Shown here: positions 47,259 through 60,200 of the stretch, piece after piece | Position numbering within the stretch: position 1 is the first letter of the stretch | Layout of the letters: every line of letters starts with the position of its first letter | NCBI GenBank assembly: GCA_963797085.1 | Contig: CAWCOA010000006.1 | Location: 434,001-498,000, forward strand | Reading direction: 5' to 3' | DNA from: JASJBU01 sp963797085 | GTDB taxonomy: Bacteria > Pseudomonadota > Gammaproteobacteria > Chromatiales > Chromatiaceae | DNA: 64,000 nt | Position numbers and translations under genes: made by a program | The notes under the pieces: generated by a model | Databases searched by the model: none | The model's input: only the letters and a program-made list of their open reading frames with translations | Told to the model about the DNA's origin: nothing

Positions 47259-49403
47259 GTGGCTGGCTCGCAAGCGGCAAACTGGTCTCAGGTCGCAGGT
47301 CTGCAGCCGCAATTACGTCAACATGTACGGACCTATCCTCAGCAGTTTCGAGGAGAGCGCTGGTATGTACTGCGTGATGAGTCCAATGGACGTCACCTGC
47401 GTTTCAATTCGGCAGCCTACGATTTTATCGGACGTCTCGATGGTGACCTCAGTGTGCAACAGATCTGGGATCTGATGGCACTGACGCTGGGTGATGACAA
47501 TCTGGAGCAGGAGGAAGTCCTGTTGATTCTTACCCAGTTGTTTGCTATCGATGCCTTGCGAAGTGGGCTACCCGTGGACGCATGGGAATTTTTCAAACGC
47601 CATCAACATGAACGTCGACTGAGCCAAAAACGCTCGGTGATGAATCCGCTGTCGATTCGTGTGCCAATGCTGGATCCGGACCGCTTTCTCAATTGGCTGC
47701 TGCCCTGGGTGCGTCCGATGTTTTCCAGGATTGGAGCGGTAGTCTGGTTGCTTCTGGTCGGCATGGCCGGCCTGTTGGCCATGGTCAATTTCCCCGCCCT
47801 CAATGTGGCGTTGGACCAAGATATTCTTTCTCCAGGCAACCTGGTCTTGATGCTGCTGATATTTATTCTGATCAAGACGATCCATGAATTCGCCCATGCC
47901 TTGACGGTTAAGATGTGGGGCGGTGAAGTGCATGAAATGGGCATCACTCTGTTGGTGCTTGCCCCTGTGCCTTATGTAGACGCATCGGCCGCTTGGGGGT
48001 TTCGCGACAAATACAAGCGGATCCTGGTTGGCGCGGTAGGTGTTCTGGTCGAACTTTTTATCGCCGCGACGGCCCTGCTAGTCTGGCTGGCCGTGGAGCC
48101 AGGTCTGCTGCAGGATGCCGCCTTCAATGCGCTGCTCATCGGCAGTGTTTCGACCCTGCTGTTCAACGCCAATCCGCTGTTGCGCTTCGATGGATATTAC
48201 GTCTTGCAGGACCTGATCGAAATACCGAATCTCTATAGCCGCTCGAGTCGTTACCTCCTCTATCTGATACAGCGATATCTGTTTGGGTTGAGCCAGGTAC
48301 GATCGCCGGTGACGGCGAAGGGCGAACGGATTTGGTTCTTGTGCTATGGGTTGGCCGCCTTACTCTATCGGCTTGCCATCATGGTCGTCATCGTGCTATT
48401 TCTGGCCGAGGAGTATCTGTTTATCGGTGTCGCCCTCGGCACCTGGGCGGTTTTCATGCAGCTCGTTACGCCGATGGTCAGGGGGATTCGTTTTCTCTAC
48501 AACAGCCCATTGCTCTCCGGTCAGCGTAGCAGGGCAATGACCGCCTCGTTGCTAGTGGTTGTCGGTCTCATCGCCGGGCTGTTTTTTCTGCCGGTTTCTC
48601 TTACCACACATGCAGAAGGCGTTGTCTGGGTTCCGGAACAAGCCCATATCTTTACAGGCACAGAAGGTTTTGTCAGTGAAGTGCTGGTGACATCCGGTAT
48701 CAGAGTGGATTCGGGTGCGACCCTGATACGGATGCGTGCGCCCTCTCTCGAGGCACGTATTGCGGTACTGAAGGCCCGTTATCGTGAACTTGAGATTCGT
48801 TATACCGCAGATTTCATTGAACATCGGGTACAGTCAGGAATCACGCTTGAAGAGATGGCGGCAGTGGAGGCAGAACTGGCATTGATGCAGGAGCGGTCAG
48901 CAGCCCTGGAGGTGCGCAGCTCGCTGACCGGGACTTTTGTGCTGCCGGATGAGCAGACTTTATATGGAAGATACTTGAGTCAGGGGCAATTGATCGGCTA
49001 TATCGTCAGTCCCGAACATCTGATTGTAAGGTCTGTTGTGCCTCAATCGTCCATAGGCTTGGTGCGCCAGCATGTGGAGAAGGTGGAAGTGCGCCTGGCC
49101 GAACAGTTAGGTAAAACCATTAAAGCCAACATTTTGCGCGAGACGCCTGCCGGCAGTACCAATTTGCCCAGTCGGGCATTGGGTGTTGCTGGTGGTGGTG
49201 AAATCGCTGTCAGAATCAATGATGAGGCAGGCATTACATCGGCTGAGAAGGTTTTTCAGCTGGATCTGTCGCTACCTGATGATCTGCATATCACTGGTCT
49301 TGGGGAACGGGCTTATGTGCGCTTCGATCATGGTTCAGAGTCTCTGGCCAGGCAATGGATGCGCAGTGGTCGTCAGCTACTGCTCAGTCGTCTTTCTTTT
49401 TAA
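47259..49403 (+). CDS. PqqD-like/M50 metalloprotease/HlyD-like fusion protein
   Basis: 714 residues from a GTG start. Residues ~15-100 resemble a PqqD-type peptide-recognition domain (WYVLRDESNGRHLRFNSAAY, FIGRLDGDLSVQQIWDLM). A polytopic M50 (site-2 protease) domain follows, with the Zn motif HEFAH at 209-213 and NANPLLRFDG at 303-312 providing the third ligand Asp. After further helices, the C-terminus is a periplasmic lipoyl/HlyD-like part (HIFTGTEGFVSEVLVTSGIR). It resembles proteins annotated as peptide zinc metalloproteases. Its likely substrate is the giant protein encoded downstream. Confidence 0.85.
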   Translation: MAGSQAANWSQVAGLQPQLRQHVRTYPQQFRGERWYVLRDESNGRHLRFNSAAYDFIGRLDGDLSVQQIWDLMALTLGDDNLEQEEVLLILTQLFAIDALRSGLPVDAWEFFKRHQHERRLSQKRSVMNPLSIRVPMLDPDRFLNWLLPWVRPMFSRIGAVVWLLLVGMAGLLAMVNFPALNVALDQDILSPGNLVLMLLIFILIKTIHEFAHALTVKMWGGEVHEMGITLLVLAPVPYVDASAAWGFRDKYKRILVGAVGVLVELFIAATALLVWLAVEPGLLQDAAFNALLIGSVSTLLFNANPLLRFDGYYVLQDLIEIPNLYSRSSRYLLYLIQRYLFGLSQVRSPVTAKGERIWFLCYGLAALLYRLAIMVVIVLFLAEEYLFIGVALGTWAVFMQLVTPMVRGIRFLYNSPLLSGQRSRAMTASLLVVVGLIAGLFFLPVSLTTHAEGVVWVPEQAHIFTGTEGFVSEVLVTSGIRVDSGATLIRMRAPSLEARIAVLKARYRELEIRYTADFIEHRVQSGITLEEMAAVEAELALMQERSAALEVRSSLTGTFVLPDEQTLYGRYLSQGQLIGYIVSPEHLIVRSVVPQSSIGLVRQHVEKVEVRLAEQLGKTIKANILRETPAGSTNLPSRALGVAGGGEIAVRINDEAGITSAEKVFQLDLSLPDDLHITGLGERAYVRFDHGSESLARQWMRSGRQLLLSRLSF

Positions 49404-49509
49404 ATGGATGGCTGTTTGTAATTCCTGACCTCAAGTTTCTTATTTGTCTCGCCGACATGCATATTCAGTAAATAACTAAAATAGTGAGATCGCTAAGGTT
49501 GTTGTTTGA

Positions 49510-50961
49510 GTGGACAAAAAAACGATACAGATCCTATCGTCATTGTTTCTGATTGCTTTGTTACTAACTCCAGCCGGAGCTAGCGAAAACGCTATAGATG
49601 AAAGTCGGCAAGACCCTATTCCGGAACTGGACTGTGTAATCGAGCCCAGTGAAATAGTCGATGTGGGTAGTGCAGTACCCGGTGTTGTCGAGTCGATACT
49701 GGCGGATCGCAGCGACATGGTGAAAAAAGGTGCCGTCCTGGCTGAGCTTGAATCCAGCGTGGAACAGGCTACTCTCGATCTGGCAAAAGCCCGTGCGCAG
49801 CTGAATACATCCATAGAGCTCCGTCAGGAAAGTGCAGCACTAGGTCATCTGACTCAGCAACGTAATCAGTCACTGCTGACAAAAAAGGCCATATCCATAC
49901 AGGACATGGATCAGTTGAAGACCGAAACGCGCATTGCTGAACTACAAGTAAAACACGAACAGGACAACAAATTGATCGCCGGCTTGGAATACCAGCGGGC
50001 ACAGGCGATTCTGCATAGGCGCGTCATCCGCAGTCCGGTGAATGGCGTGGTGGTAGACCGCTTCAAATCAGTGGGTGAGTATGTTGAGGATGAATCAGTG
50101 CTCAGACTAGCTCAACTCGATCCGCTGTTTGTCGAAGTGATCGTGCCGGTGGAATATCTGGGGCAAGTAAAGCCGGGCATGCAGGCGGAAGTAACGGCGA
50201 TGGTACCAGGCTTTACCACAAGGATGGCTACTGTTGAGCGTGTTGATCGGGTGGTGGATGCCGCAAGTGGTACTTATGGTGTGCGTTTGAACCTCGCCAA
50301 CCCTGACTATCAAATTCCTGCTGGCTTGCGCTGCAGCCTGGGATTTTTACCAATGAGTCAACAACAGTCAAGCGATGAGCTTGCAGAAGAGTCAGACGTA
50401 TCCGAGACTGAAATCAAGTCGCATGCTACAGAATCAGTGTCTGATCACGCATCGATAGCGTCTGTTGGTGATCAACCGGCATCCTGCTACAGCATAGGTC
50501 CGTTAACTGATCAAAAACTGATCCGGCAATTGACTGCAACCCTGGAATTAGAATCTTCGGATGTGACAATACGCGATAAGACCATCAATCTTGGGAATCG
50601 GTATCTTGTGCTGGCCATTACCGGTACTGAACAGAATTCTGTTCCCAACCTGCAGACTCGCATGCAGGCTGCAGGTATCACGGATCGCTTTGTAATGTTG
50701 CAGGGAGACCATAAGGGCCGTCTGTCCGTTGGTTTTTATCGAAAACTGAAGACCGCCAAAAAACGTCAGCAACGACTTGCTGTCAAAGGAATTGAAACGG
50801 AAGTACTTACTATTCCTCGAAAAAAGAAACAATATTATCTGGACCTCTCAATCCGGGTCGGCAACAGGAACACAAAGTGGTTGAAGAAGATCAGCGCCGC
50901 ACTCCCTTCATCTATGGCATTGGAGTCACGGAGTTGTCAGCATCTCGTTGTGCACGAATAA
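49510..50961 (+). CDS. Periplasmic HlyD/RND-type adaptor with SPOR-like C-terminus
   Basis: 483 residues from a GTG start. A signal peptide (ILSSLFLIALLLTPAGAS) is followed by a membrane-fusion protein module (residues ~45-300): lipoyl half PGVVESILADRSDMVKKGAV, coiled hairpin, IRSPVNGVVVDRFKSVGEYV, and barrel PLFVEVIVPVEYLGQVKPGM. After a Ser/Glu-rich linker, residues ~330-475 resemble the SPOR-like region of the protein at 42643 (CYSIGPLTDQ, MQAAGITDRFVML, LSVGFYRKLKTAKKRQQRL). The tail could localise the adaptor to murein. Confidence 0.82.
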   Translation: MDKKTIQILSSLFLIALLLTPAGASENAIDESRQDPIPELDCVIEPSEIVDVGSAVPGVVESILADRSDMVKKGAVLAELESSVEQATLDLAKARAQLNTSIELRQESAALGHLTQQRNQSLLTKKAISIQDMDQLKTETRIAELQVKHEQDNKLIAGLEYQRAQAILHRRVIRSPVNGVVVDRFKSVGEYVEDESVLRLAQLDPLFVEVIVPVEYLGQVKPGMQAEVTAMVPGFTTRMATVERVDRVVDAASGTYGVRLNLANPDYQIPAGLRCSLGFLPMSQQQSSDELAEESDVSETEIKSHATESVSDHASIASVGDQPASCYSIGPLTDQKLIRQLTATLELESSDVTIRDKTINLGNRYLVLAITGTEQNSVPNLQTRMQAAGITDRFVMLQGDHKGRLSVGFYRKLKTAKKRQQRLAVKGIETEVLTIPRKKKQYYLDLSIRVGNRNTKWLKKISAALPSSMALESRSCQHLVVHE

Positions 50962-51295
50962 GGCTAATTGTGCAACTACAAGTCAACTTTCAAGATCTCG
51001 TGATAGAGATCGAAAACTGCAACAAACTCCTGTTTGATAACGAAACTAATTTGTTAGGGACTTAATTCAGTAAATTAGTCCCCATAACGGCTACCACACT
51101 GTTGGTAGATTGAGTTGCCTGCAATTGCTCGCAGTGCATTGTCTTAGATAGTACCAAACAGCCATTGGCACCCACCTCCCGCATAGCTGATTAATATCAT
51201 TCCCTATTATTCACTTACAAACAGCCGACATGTCTTTAGGGAACTTGTACTGCTGGTCAAAGTGCCCTGAGAATTAAACGGGTGTATAGGTGAAA
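50962..51295. other. Intergenic region before the giant gene
   Basis: About 334 bp. It contains a hairpin at 51057-51083 (GGGACTTAATT/AATTAGTCCC, one bulged T, no T-run) and an AT-rich stretch at 51185-51220 that may hold a promoter. No gene is seen. The gap suggests the giant gene can be transcribed separately from the adaptor genes. Confidence 0.45.
51057..51083 (+). terminator. Hairpin after the adaptor operon
   Basis: Ten paired bases with one bulged T and a short loop. No U-tract follows, so it may be an attenuating hairpin instead of a terminator. Confidence 0.35.
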
Positions 51296-54200
51296 ATGAA
51301 ACAGAAAAAAAATAAACGTTCAGCGGCAATTATCGAAGCCCTGGAACCCCGCGTGCTCTTTTCAGCGGATGTTCTGGGTGGTGTAATCGACAGTCCAACC
51401 ACGGAAGACCCCCTCGCCAATCTGTTGGATGATGCCGTTACGGTGCTCGAGCGCCAGTCGGCCCATACCCAAAATGAACAAAACGATTCAAGTGATTCAC
51501 AACCACTGCCGGAAGATCAAGCTGAGGGTGTCATTGCGCCACTGAGCGCAGAACCCGTCAGTAAGGAACTGGTGCTGATAGATTCGAACACCCCGGACTA
51601 CCAGCAACTGCTCGACGACTTGCTTGCCCAGGCAGAGGACAGCCGACAATTAGATGTCTTGCTGCTGGATGCCAATCGGGAAGGCATTTCCCAGATCAGC
51701 GATATCCTGGTTGACTATACCAATCTGGATGCCGTCCATCTGATATCCCATGCATCCGATGGTATTGTTTCCCTAGGTAGCTCCAGTCTCGATCTCGAGA
51801 CCCTGCAAAACAATTCTGCTGAAATTAAGGACTGGGACAACGCTTTTGCGGAACAGGGTGATCTGCTGATTTATGGCTGTGACATGGCTTCCACGAGTGA
51901 AGGTGAACGGCTTGTCGATACGCTGGCAAAGCTCACCAGTGCCGACGTGGCGGCCTCAGACGACGTCACCGGCAGTGCGAATCTAGGTGGTGACTGGGAT
52001 TTGGAATACCAGAAAGGCCAATTGGAAACGTCGGCTGTTTTCAGCCATGACACACAACAAGATTGGGAGCATTTGCTGGATGTCACTGCCGTTGCGTCCA
52101 CTACTGGTGCAAGCCATGGCGAAGATATCCTGATCTCACACACCACTTCAGGTTCAGACCGCTTGATGTTGGTCGGTGTTACGTTGAACCATGCAGGTGC
52201 TTCCGATTCCGTCAGTTCCATTACCTACAATAGTGACAGCCTGAATTTGATAGGTATCAAAAAGAATGGAGATGCCCGGGTTGAGATCTGGGCGCTTGTT
52301 GCTCCCGACATCGGAACCTATGTCGTCGATGTTAAATTCAGCAGCAATTCAGATGGCGCAGCCGTCGGTGTGACAACTTTTACAGGTGTCGATCAGGCAA
52401 CACCTTTGGGTGCCTTTGCATCCAGTTCCGGTAGTTCTGGAAGCGCTTCGGCGACAATCGCCTCGGCGGCAGATGAAATGGTATTTGGTGTAATTGCTGT
52501 TGATGACCCCAGTGATTATGATCTCATCGAAGATGCTTTGCAGACAGAAAACTGGCAAGCCTATGGATACGAAATCAATGGAGGTGGTGGAACCAAGGCA
52601 GGTGCTGCATCCGTCAATATGTCATGGACTTGGTCCGCCAGCGATGCTTGGTCGATTGGAGGTGTATCGATAAAAGCGGAAGCAGCAGACGTGGCAGCAC
52701 CAAGTGAAGTCAACAATACCGGCAGCACAGTGCTTGAGGGTAACAGTGATATCATCACCAACCTTGAATTGCGTTACGATGACGTTGTTGAGCCTGCAGC
52801 CAATGTAAGTTATACCGTGACCACCAGTCCGTCTTACGGGCGTTTAGAGTTCAATAGCGCTCCCGATGTGCCTATCACCAGCTTTACCCAGGACGATCTC
52901 GATAATAACCGAGTTGTATATGTACACAATAGCAGCGAGACTACGACCGACAGCTTCTCTTTCGACGTTGATGATGGGGTTGGAAACTCACTGGCTGACC
53001 AGGGTTTTACCATAACAATCAGTCCCGAGAATGATACACCGACCATTGAGAGTACGATTGCAGGCCAGAGCCTGAGTGAAGATTTTCCCAGTTACACAAT
53101 TGACCTGAATGCCGCTTTTTCCGACGCAGAAACTGCGGACAATGCGTTGGTCTATGGCGTTAACGGCAACAGCAATATCAATGTCAGTATCAGTAGCGGC
53201 ATCGCCACTATTACCTGTACCGCCGACTGGAACGGCAGTGAAACGTTAACCTTCACGGCGACAGATGGGGGAACCCCTGGGCTGAGCGCAAGCCAGGATG
53301 TGGTCTTCGCCGTCTCCGCTGAGGTCGATATCGCCAATGACGTGGCCGTTTCTGTGGTCGAAGACACCGCCACCGCGATTGCCGTGCTGGCCAACGACAC
53401 CTTTGAAGGCACACCGGTAGTTACTGCCATATCTAGTCCGAGTCATGGCGGAGTGGTTGTCAATGGCGATAACACCATCACCTACACACCGACTGCCAAC
53501 TATACGGGAACGGATAGCTTTACCTATACCGTCACCTCGGGTGATGTTACCGAAACAGCAACCGTCACTATTAATGTTACTTCCGTCAATGATGCACCGG
53601 TCGTGACAGTCCCTGCCGTGGTGCTTGCTGCAACCGAGCAGGTAGGTCTAAGTATCGAGGGTACTGGCTTCAGTGTCAGCGATGTGGATGAAGAGGGTGC
53701 GGGAGCGACCGCTACACTGAGTGTAAGCGAGGGCCGCATAACTGTAGCCGAAGGCGACAGTGGTGTCACCATCGACGCCGGTAACAATTCGAATGCAGTG
53801 AAGATCAGCGGCGCCATTGCACAGATCAATAATCTATTGACAGGTGCCGGTACCGGCACGATCACTTATCGCAACACCAGTGACGCTCCAAGCACCTCGA
53901 CCACCTTCACGGTAACCGTAAACGATCAGGGAAATACCGGAGCTGATCCGAGTGCGACTGGTGATGGCAGTTCCGAAGAGGAAACCAATAGTCAAACGAT
54001 CAATATCACTGCGACCAACGATGCCGCCGTCATCACCGGTACCGATACCGGTTCCGTGCAGGAAGACGTGGCCGTCGTGGCTGATAATATTTCCACATCG
54101 GGCACGCTTAACATTGTCGATCCCGATACCGGTGAATCTTCCTTCCAGACCGGCACTATTAACGGCAGCTACGGTGATCTGGTCATGCAGACCAATGGCA

Positions 54201-57200
54201 ATTGGTCCTACACCGCCGATAACACCCAGGCCGCGATCCAACAGCTCGATCTTGGCGAGAGTCTCACCGATACCCTCACCGTCTCTGCCTTCGACAGCAC
54301 CACCCATAATGTCATCATTACGATTAATGGCTCTGATGATGCTGCCGTTATCTCCGGCACCACCACCGGTACGGTTCAGGAAGACGGTACTTTAACCTCT
54401 TCCGCTGCTCTGGCCATCACCGATACCGATAGCAGTGACCCCACCGACTTTGTCGATGTCGCCTCGACAGCCGGTGATAATGGCTATGGCTCCTTTGCCA
54501 TGACCGGCAACACCTGGACCTACTCACTGGATAACGCCAACGCCAGTGTGCAGGCCCTCGACGTGGGCGAGACCCTGATTGATACCTTTACCTTCAGCGC
54601 GCCCGATGGAGTTACCCAGCAGGTTTCCGTCACCATCAACGGCGCTGAAGATGCATCGGTTATAACGGCGACCAGCAGTGGAACGGTCACCGAGGATACC
54701 ATATTGACGGCCAGCGGCACGCTGGCGATCAGCGATGTCGATAGCTCGGATAACCCGGTCTCATTTGCCGACGTAGCAAGTATTCCCGGCGACAATGGTT
54801 ATGGAGACTTTGTGCTAAGCGGCGGAACCTGGACCTATACGCTGGATATTGACCACACATCAGTACAGGCACTGGATGTGGGGCAGACACTAAATGACCG
54901 GCATACCTTTGTCGCCACTGATGGCTCTAGCCTGATGGTGGCTATCACCATTAGTGGAGCAGAAGATCTGCCTACCGTGGAAAATGCCATTGCAGACCAG
55001 GCAGCAGTCGAAGATTCGCCCTTCAGCTTTACCTTCGCCTCCAATGTATTTGACGACGTCGATACCCCGGATACGCTAAGCTACACGGCAAGCCTGGTCG
55101 ATGATAGTGCTCTTCCGACCTGGCTGAGTTTCGATGCGGTAACACGCACCTTCAGCGGTACCCCCGCCAACGCAGACGTCGGCAGCCTGAACGTCAAGGC
55201 CATCGCCAGTGACGGCGATGGTACGGTCTCCGATACATTCAGCCTGATAGTCAACAATACCAGCGATGCGCCGCTGGTTGGTGGCGACAGCAGTGCGGCC
55301 CTAACCGAAGACCTCAATCCGGATGCCGATAACCTGCTGGAAGCCAGCGGTACACTGACTATCGCCGACCCGGATGCCGGCGAATCCAGTTTTGTAGAAG
55401 GAACGATTGGCGGGACTTACGGTAATCTGGTGATCGATTCAGCGGGCAACTGGAGTTATTCGGCATCCAATACGCAAGCAGTTATTCAGCAGCTTGATGT
55501 CGGAGAAAGCATCAACGATGTGCTAACAGTGACCACTGCAGATGGCACCCCGCAGACTGTCACTATCACCATTAACGGCGCTGAGGATGCACCGGAAATC
55601 ACCGCGATAATTTCCGCAACGTTGGCCGAAGATGGCAGCCAGACCGCCAGCGGCACACTGACGATCAGCGACACCGATACCTCGGATAACCCGGTCTCAT
55701 TTGCCGACGTAACCAGCATTCCCGGCGACAACGGTTACGGCGACTTTGTTCTGACCGGTGGAACCTGGGTCTACACTCTGGACAACAACCTGTCAGCGGT
55801 GCAGGCGCTGGATGCCGGTGAAACGCTGACCGACACTCATACCTATACGGCTACAGATAGTAGCACCCGGACGGTCACCATCACCATCGATGGTGCCGAG
55901 GATAGCGCAATAATAACTGGCACGATCACGGGGACAGTGGCCGAGGATGCTAACCTGACCGCCAGCGGCACACTGGCGATCAGCGACACCGACACCTCGG
56001 ACAATCCTGTATCATTCGATGATCAGAGCAGCACGCCCGGTGATAATAGTTATGGCAATTTTACCATGACCGGTAGCAGTTGGATCTATACGCTGAATAG
56101 CTCTCATGCCGCAGTACAGGGGCTGGATGCCGGTGAAATATTGACCGATAGCTTCAGCTTTGTCTCTTCCGGTGGTGCAGTACAACTGGTAACCATCACC
56201 ATCAACGGCACCGAGGATGCACCCACCCTGCAAAACAGCATTGCAGACCAGACCGCAGCCGAGGATTCACCTTTCGACTTCACCTTCGCCTCCGATGTTT
56301 TCGCCGATGTCGATACCTCCGATACACTGAGCTACACGGCAAGCCTGGCAGATGACAGTGCCCTGCCAACCTGGTTAAGCTTCGATGCGCTGTCGCGGAC
56401 CTTCAACGGCACCCCGACCAATGCAGACCTCGGCATCCTGAATGTCAAAGTTACCGCAAATGACGGTTCCAGTACGGTCTCTGCTACCTTCTCCCTGACC
56501 ATTAATAATACGAGCGATGCACCAGTGATCGGCGGCGACAGCAGTGCGACGCTAACCGAAGACCTCGACCCGGATACCGATAACCTGCTGGAGACCAGTG
56601 GTACATTGACTATCGCCGACCCGGATGCCGGCGAATCCAGCTTTCTGGCAGGAACGATCGGTGGGACTTACGGCAACCTGGTGATCGATACAGCGGGTAA
56701 CTGGAGCTACGCCGCAGACAATACGCAATCCCAGATCCAGCAGCTGGATGTCGGTGAGAGTATTTACGATGTGCTCACCATAACCACTGCAGATGGCACA
56801 CCGCAAACCATCACCATCACCATCAATGGCGCTGAAGATGCGCCGGAGATCACCGCAATCACTTCTGGAACGGTGGCCGAGGATGGCAGCCTGACCGCCA
56901 GTGGAACGCTGGCGATCAGTGATACCGATACCTCGGATAACCCGGTCTCATTTGCCGACGAAGTCAGCATTCCCGGCGACAATGGCTACGGCGACTTTGT
57001 GCTGACCGACGGAACCTGGGTCTACACTCTGGACAACAACCTGACAGCTGTACAGGCGCTGGATGCCGGTGAAACGCTGACCGACACTCATACCTATACG
57101 GCTACCGATAGCAGCACCCGGACGGTCACCATCACCATCAACGGAGCAGGCGATAGCGCTATTATTACTGGCACCACCACGGGTACGTTAAGCGAGGACA

Positions 57201-60200
57201 GTCTCACCTCGGCGAACGGTACACTGGCGGTCAGCGATCTCGATACCTCCGATAGTTCAGTCAGTTTTATCGACGAAGCCCCCGTCCCTGGCAATAACGG
57301 CTTCGGTGACTTTGCGATGACCGGGGGTAACTGGAGCTATACCCTGAATAGCACTCATCCATCGGTGCAGGCGCTGGATGTCGGCGAGACGCTAAGCGAC
57401 TCACACATTTTTTATACCTCGGGTGGAGACAGCCAACTGGTGACCATCACCATCACTGGTGCAGAAGATGCGCCTACCGTTGACAATGCCATTCCTAACA
57501 AGGCAACGCAGCAGGATGCGTCTTTCAACTTCACCTTTGCGGCGAACGCCTTTGTCGATGTGGATGCAGCCGACACTCTGCTCTTTAGCGCAACCCAGGC
57601 CGATGGCAGTCCCCTTCCAGCCTGGCTGAATTTCGATGCGGCGACACGCACCTTCAGTGGCACCCCGACCTCTGCAGATCTTGGTACCCTCAGTTACAAG
57701 GTTACCGCCGATGACGGTAGCAGTACTGTCTCCGATACCTTTAATATTACGGTATTAAATTCCAGCGGCGGTACGCCGGCAATCACCGGAAACTTTACTG
57801 GTGCGGTCAGCGAAGACGTCGATCCGGATCTGGACGATCTGCTGGAAACCAGCGGTGCACTGTCAATCACCGATCCTGACTCGGCAGAATCAGGTTTTCT
57901 TGCTGGTACGATTAGCGGAACTTACGGTAACCTGACCATCGACAACGCCGGTAACTGGAACTACGCAGCTGACAATACACAGGTTGCCATCCAGCAACTG
58001 GATGTCGGCCAGAGCATCAACGATGTGCTCAGGGTGACCACACTGGATGGTACCGCCCGCAATATTACGATCACCATCAATGGCGCAGAAGATGCAGCAG
58101 AGATCACTGCGATCACCAGCGGGTCGGTGGCCGAGGATGGCAGCCTGATCGCCAGCGGCACACTGACGATCAGCGATATCGATATTCTGGATAACCCGGT
58201 CTCATTTACCGACGTACCCAGCATTCCCGGCGACAATGGATACGGCGACTTTGTACTGGCTGGTGGAACCTGGGGCTATACTCTGGACAACAACCTGACA
58301 GCGGTGCAGGCGCTGGATACCGGCGAAACGCTGATAGACACCCATACTTTCAGCGCTTCCGATGGCAATACCCGAACGGTAACTATCACCATCAATGGCA
58401 GCGAAGACGCAGCGATCATTACCGCGACCACAACCGGGTCAGTCACTGAAGACAACACGCTCTCAGCCAGCGGAACGCTGGCAATTAGTGATATCGATAC
58501 TCTGGATAACCCGGTCTCATTTACCGATCAGCCCAGTACCCTCGGCGACAACGGCTACGGTGACTTTGCCCTGAACGCAGGTTCCTGGACCTATAACCTG
58601 AATACCTCCCACCCGTCAGTACAGGCACTGGATGCAGGTCAGACACTGAGTGACACCCATACTTTCACTGCCTCCGATGGCAATAGCCGGGTAGTAACCA
58701 TCATCATCAACGGTACTGAAGACCTGCCCTACGTCGAGAATGTTATTGCAAACCAGACGGCGGTCGAGGATATAGCTTTCAGCTTCACCTTCGCCTCCAA
58801 TGTATTTGACGACATCGATGCATCCGACACCCTCAGCTATTCGGCCAGCCTGGCCGATGACAGTCCCTTACCCGGCTGGCTGAGTTTTAACTCGGCAACA
58901 CGTACTTTCAGTGGAACCCCGCTCAACGCCGATGTAGGTAGCCTGAGCGTCAAGGTTACTGCCGATGACGGAGCCGGCACGGTTTCCGATATCTTCACCC
59001 TCACCATCTACAATACAGATGATGCACCAATCATCGGTGGCGACAGCAGTGCACAGCTAACCGAGGACCTCGACCCGGATAGCGACGGCCTGCTGGAGAT
59101 TAGCGGTGTACTGACAAATGCAGATCCTGATGTCGGCGAATCCGGTTTCCAGGCTGGCTCAGTTGGCGGAATCTACGGTGATCTGAGCATCGATAGCGTT
59201 GGTAACTGGAGCTATGCAGCATCTAATACACAGTCAGTCATTCAGCAGCTGGATGTCGGTCAGAGTATCAGCGATGTGCTCACCGTCACCACACTGGACG
59301 GCACCTCTCAAAATATCATTATCACCATCAACGGTGCCGAAGATGCGCCGGAAATCATAGCGGACACCAGCGGGTCGGTGGCCGAGGATGGCAGCCTGAT
59401 CGCCAGCGGGATACTGGCTATCAGTGACACCGATACCGCAGATAACCCGGTCTCATTCGAGGATCAACCCAGCATTCCGGGTGACAACGGCTTCGGTAAC
59501 TTCGAGTTAACCAGTGGCAGCTGGAGCTATACCCTGAACAATAACCATACATCGGTGCAGGCACTGGATGTCGGCGAGACCCTGACTGACACCCGAACAT
59601 TCACCGCCACTGATGGCAGTAGCCGGGTGGTGACCATCACCATCAATGGTGCCGAGGACAACGCGGTGATCACCGGCACAACAACCGCGACAGTTGCCGA
59701 AGACAGCCTGGCCACCCCCAGTTGGACACTGGCGATCAGTGACACCGATACCTCGGATAACCCGGTATCGTTCGCGGATCAGGACAGCACACTCGGCGAC
59801 AATGGTTACGGTAATTTTTCCATGAGCGGCAGCAGTTGGAGCTATAGCCTGAACAATGCCCATGCTGCAGTTCAGGCGCTGGCAGTCGGCGAAACCCTTG
59901 ACGATACGCATACCTTTTATTCGACTAGAGGCACTCCGTTACTGGTCAGCATTATCATTAGCGGAACAGAGGATCTACCCACCGTCGAGTATGCCATGGC
60001 TGATCAGACTGCGGTGCAGGATTCATCCTTCAATTACATCTTCGCATCGATCGTTTTTGACGATATTGATGCCTCTGATACCCTCAGCTACACCGCGACC
60101 CTGGTCGATGACAGCCCCCTGCCTGGCTGGCTCAGCTTCGATGGCACGACACGCAGCTTTAGCGGCACACCGGCCAACGCCGACGTGGGCAGCCTGAGCG

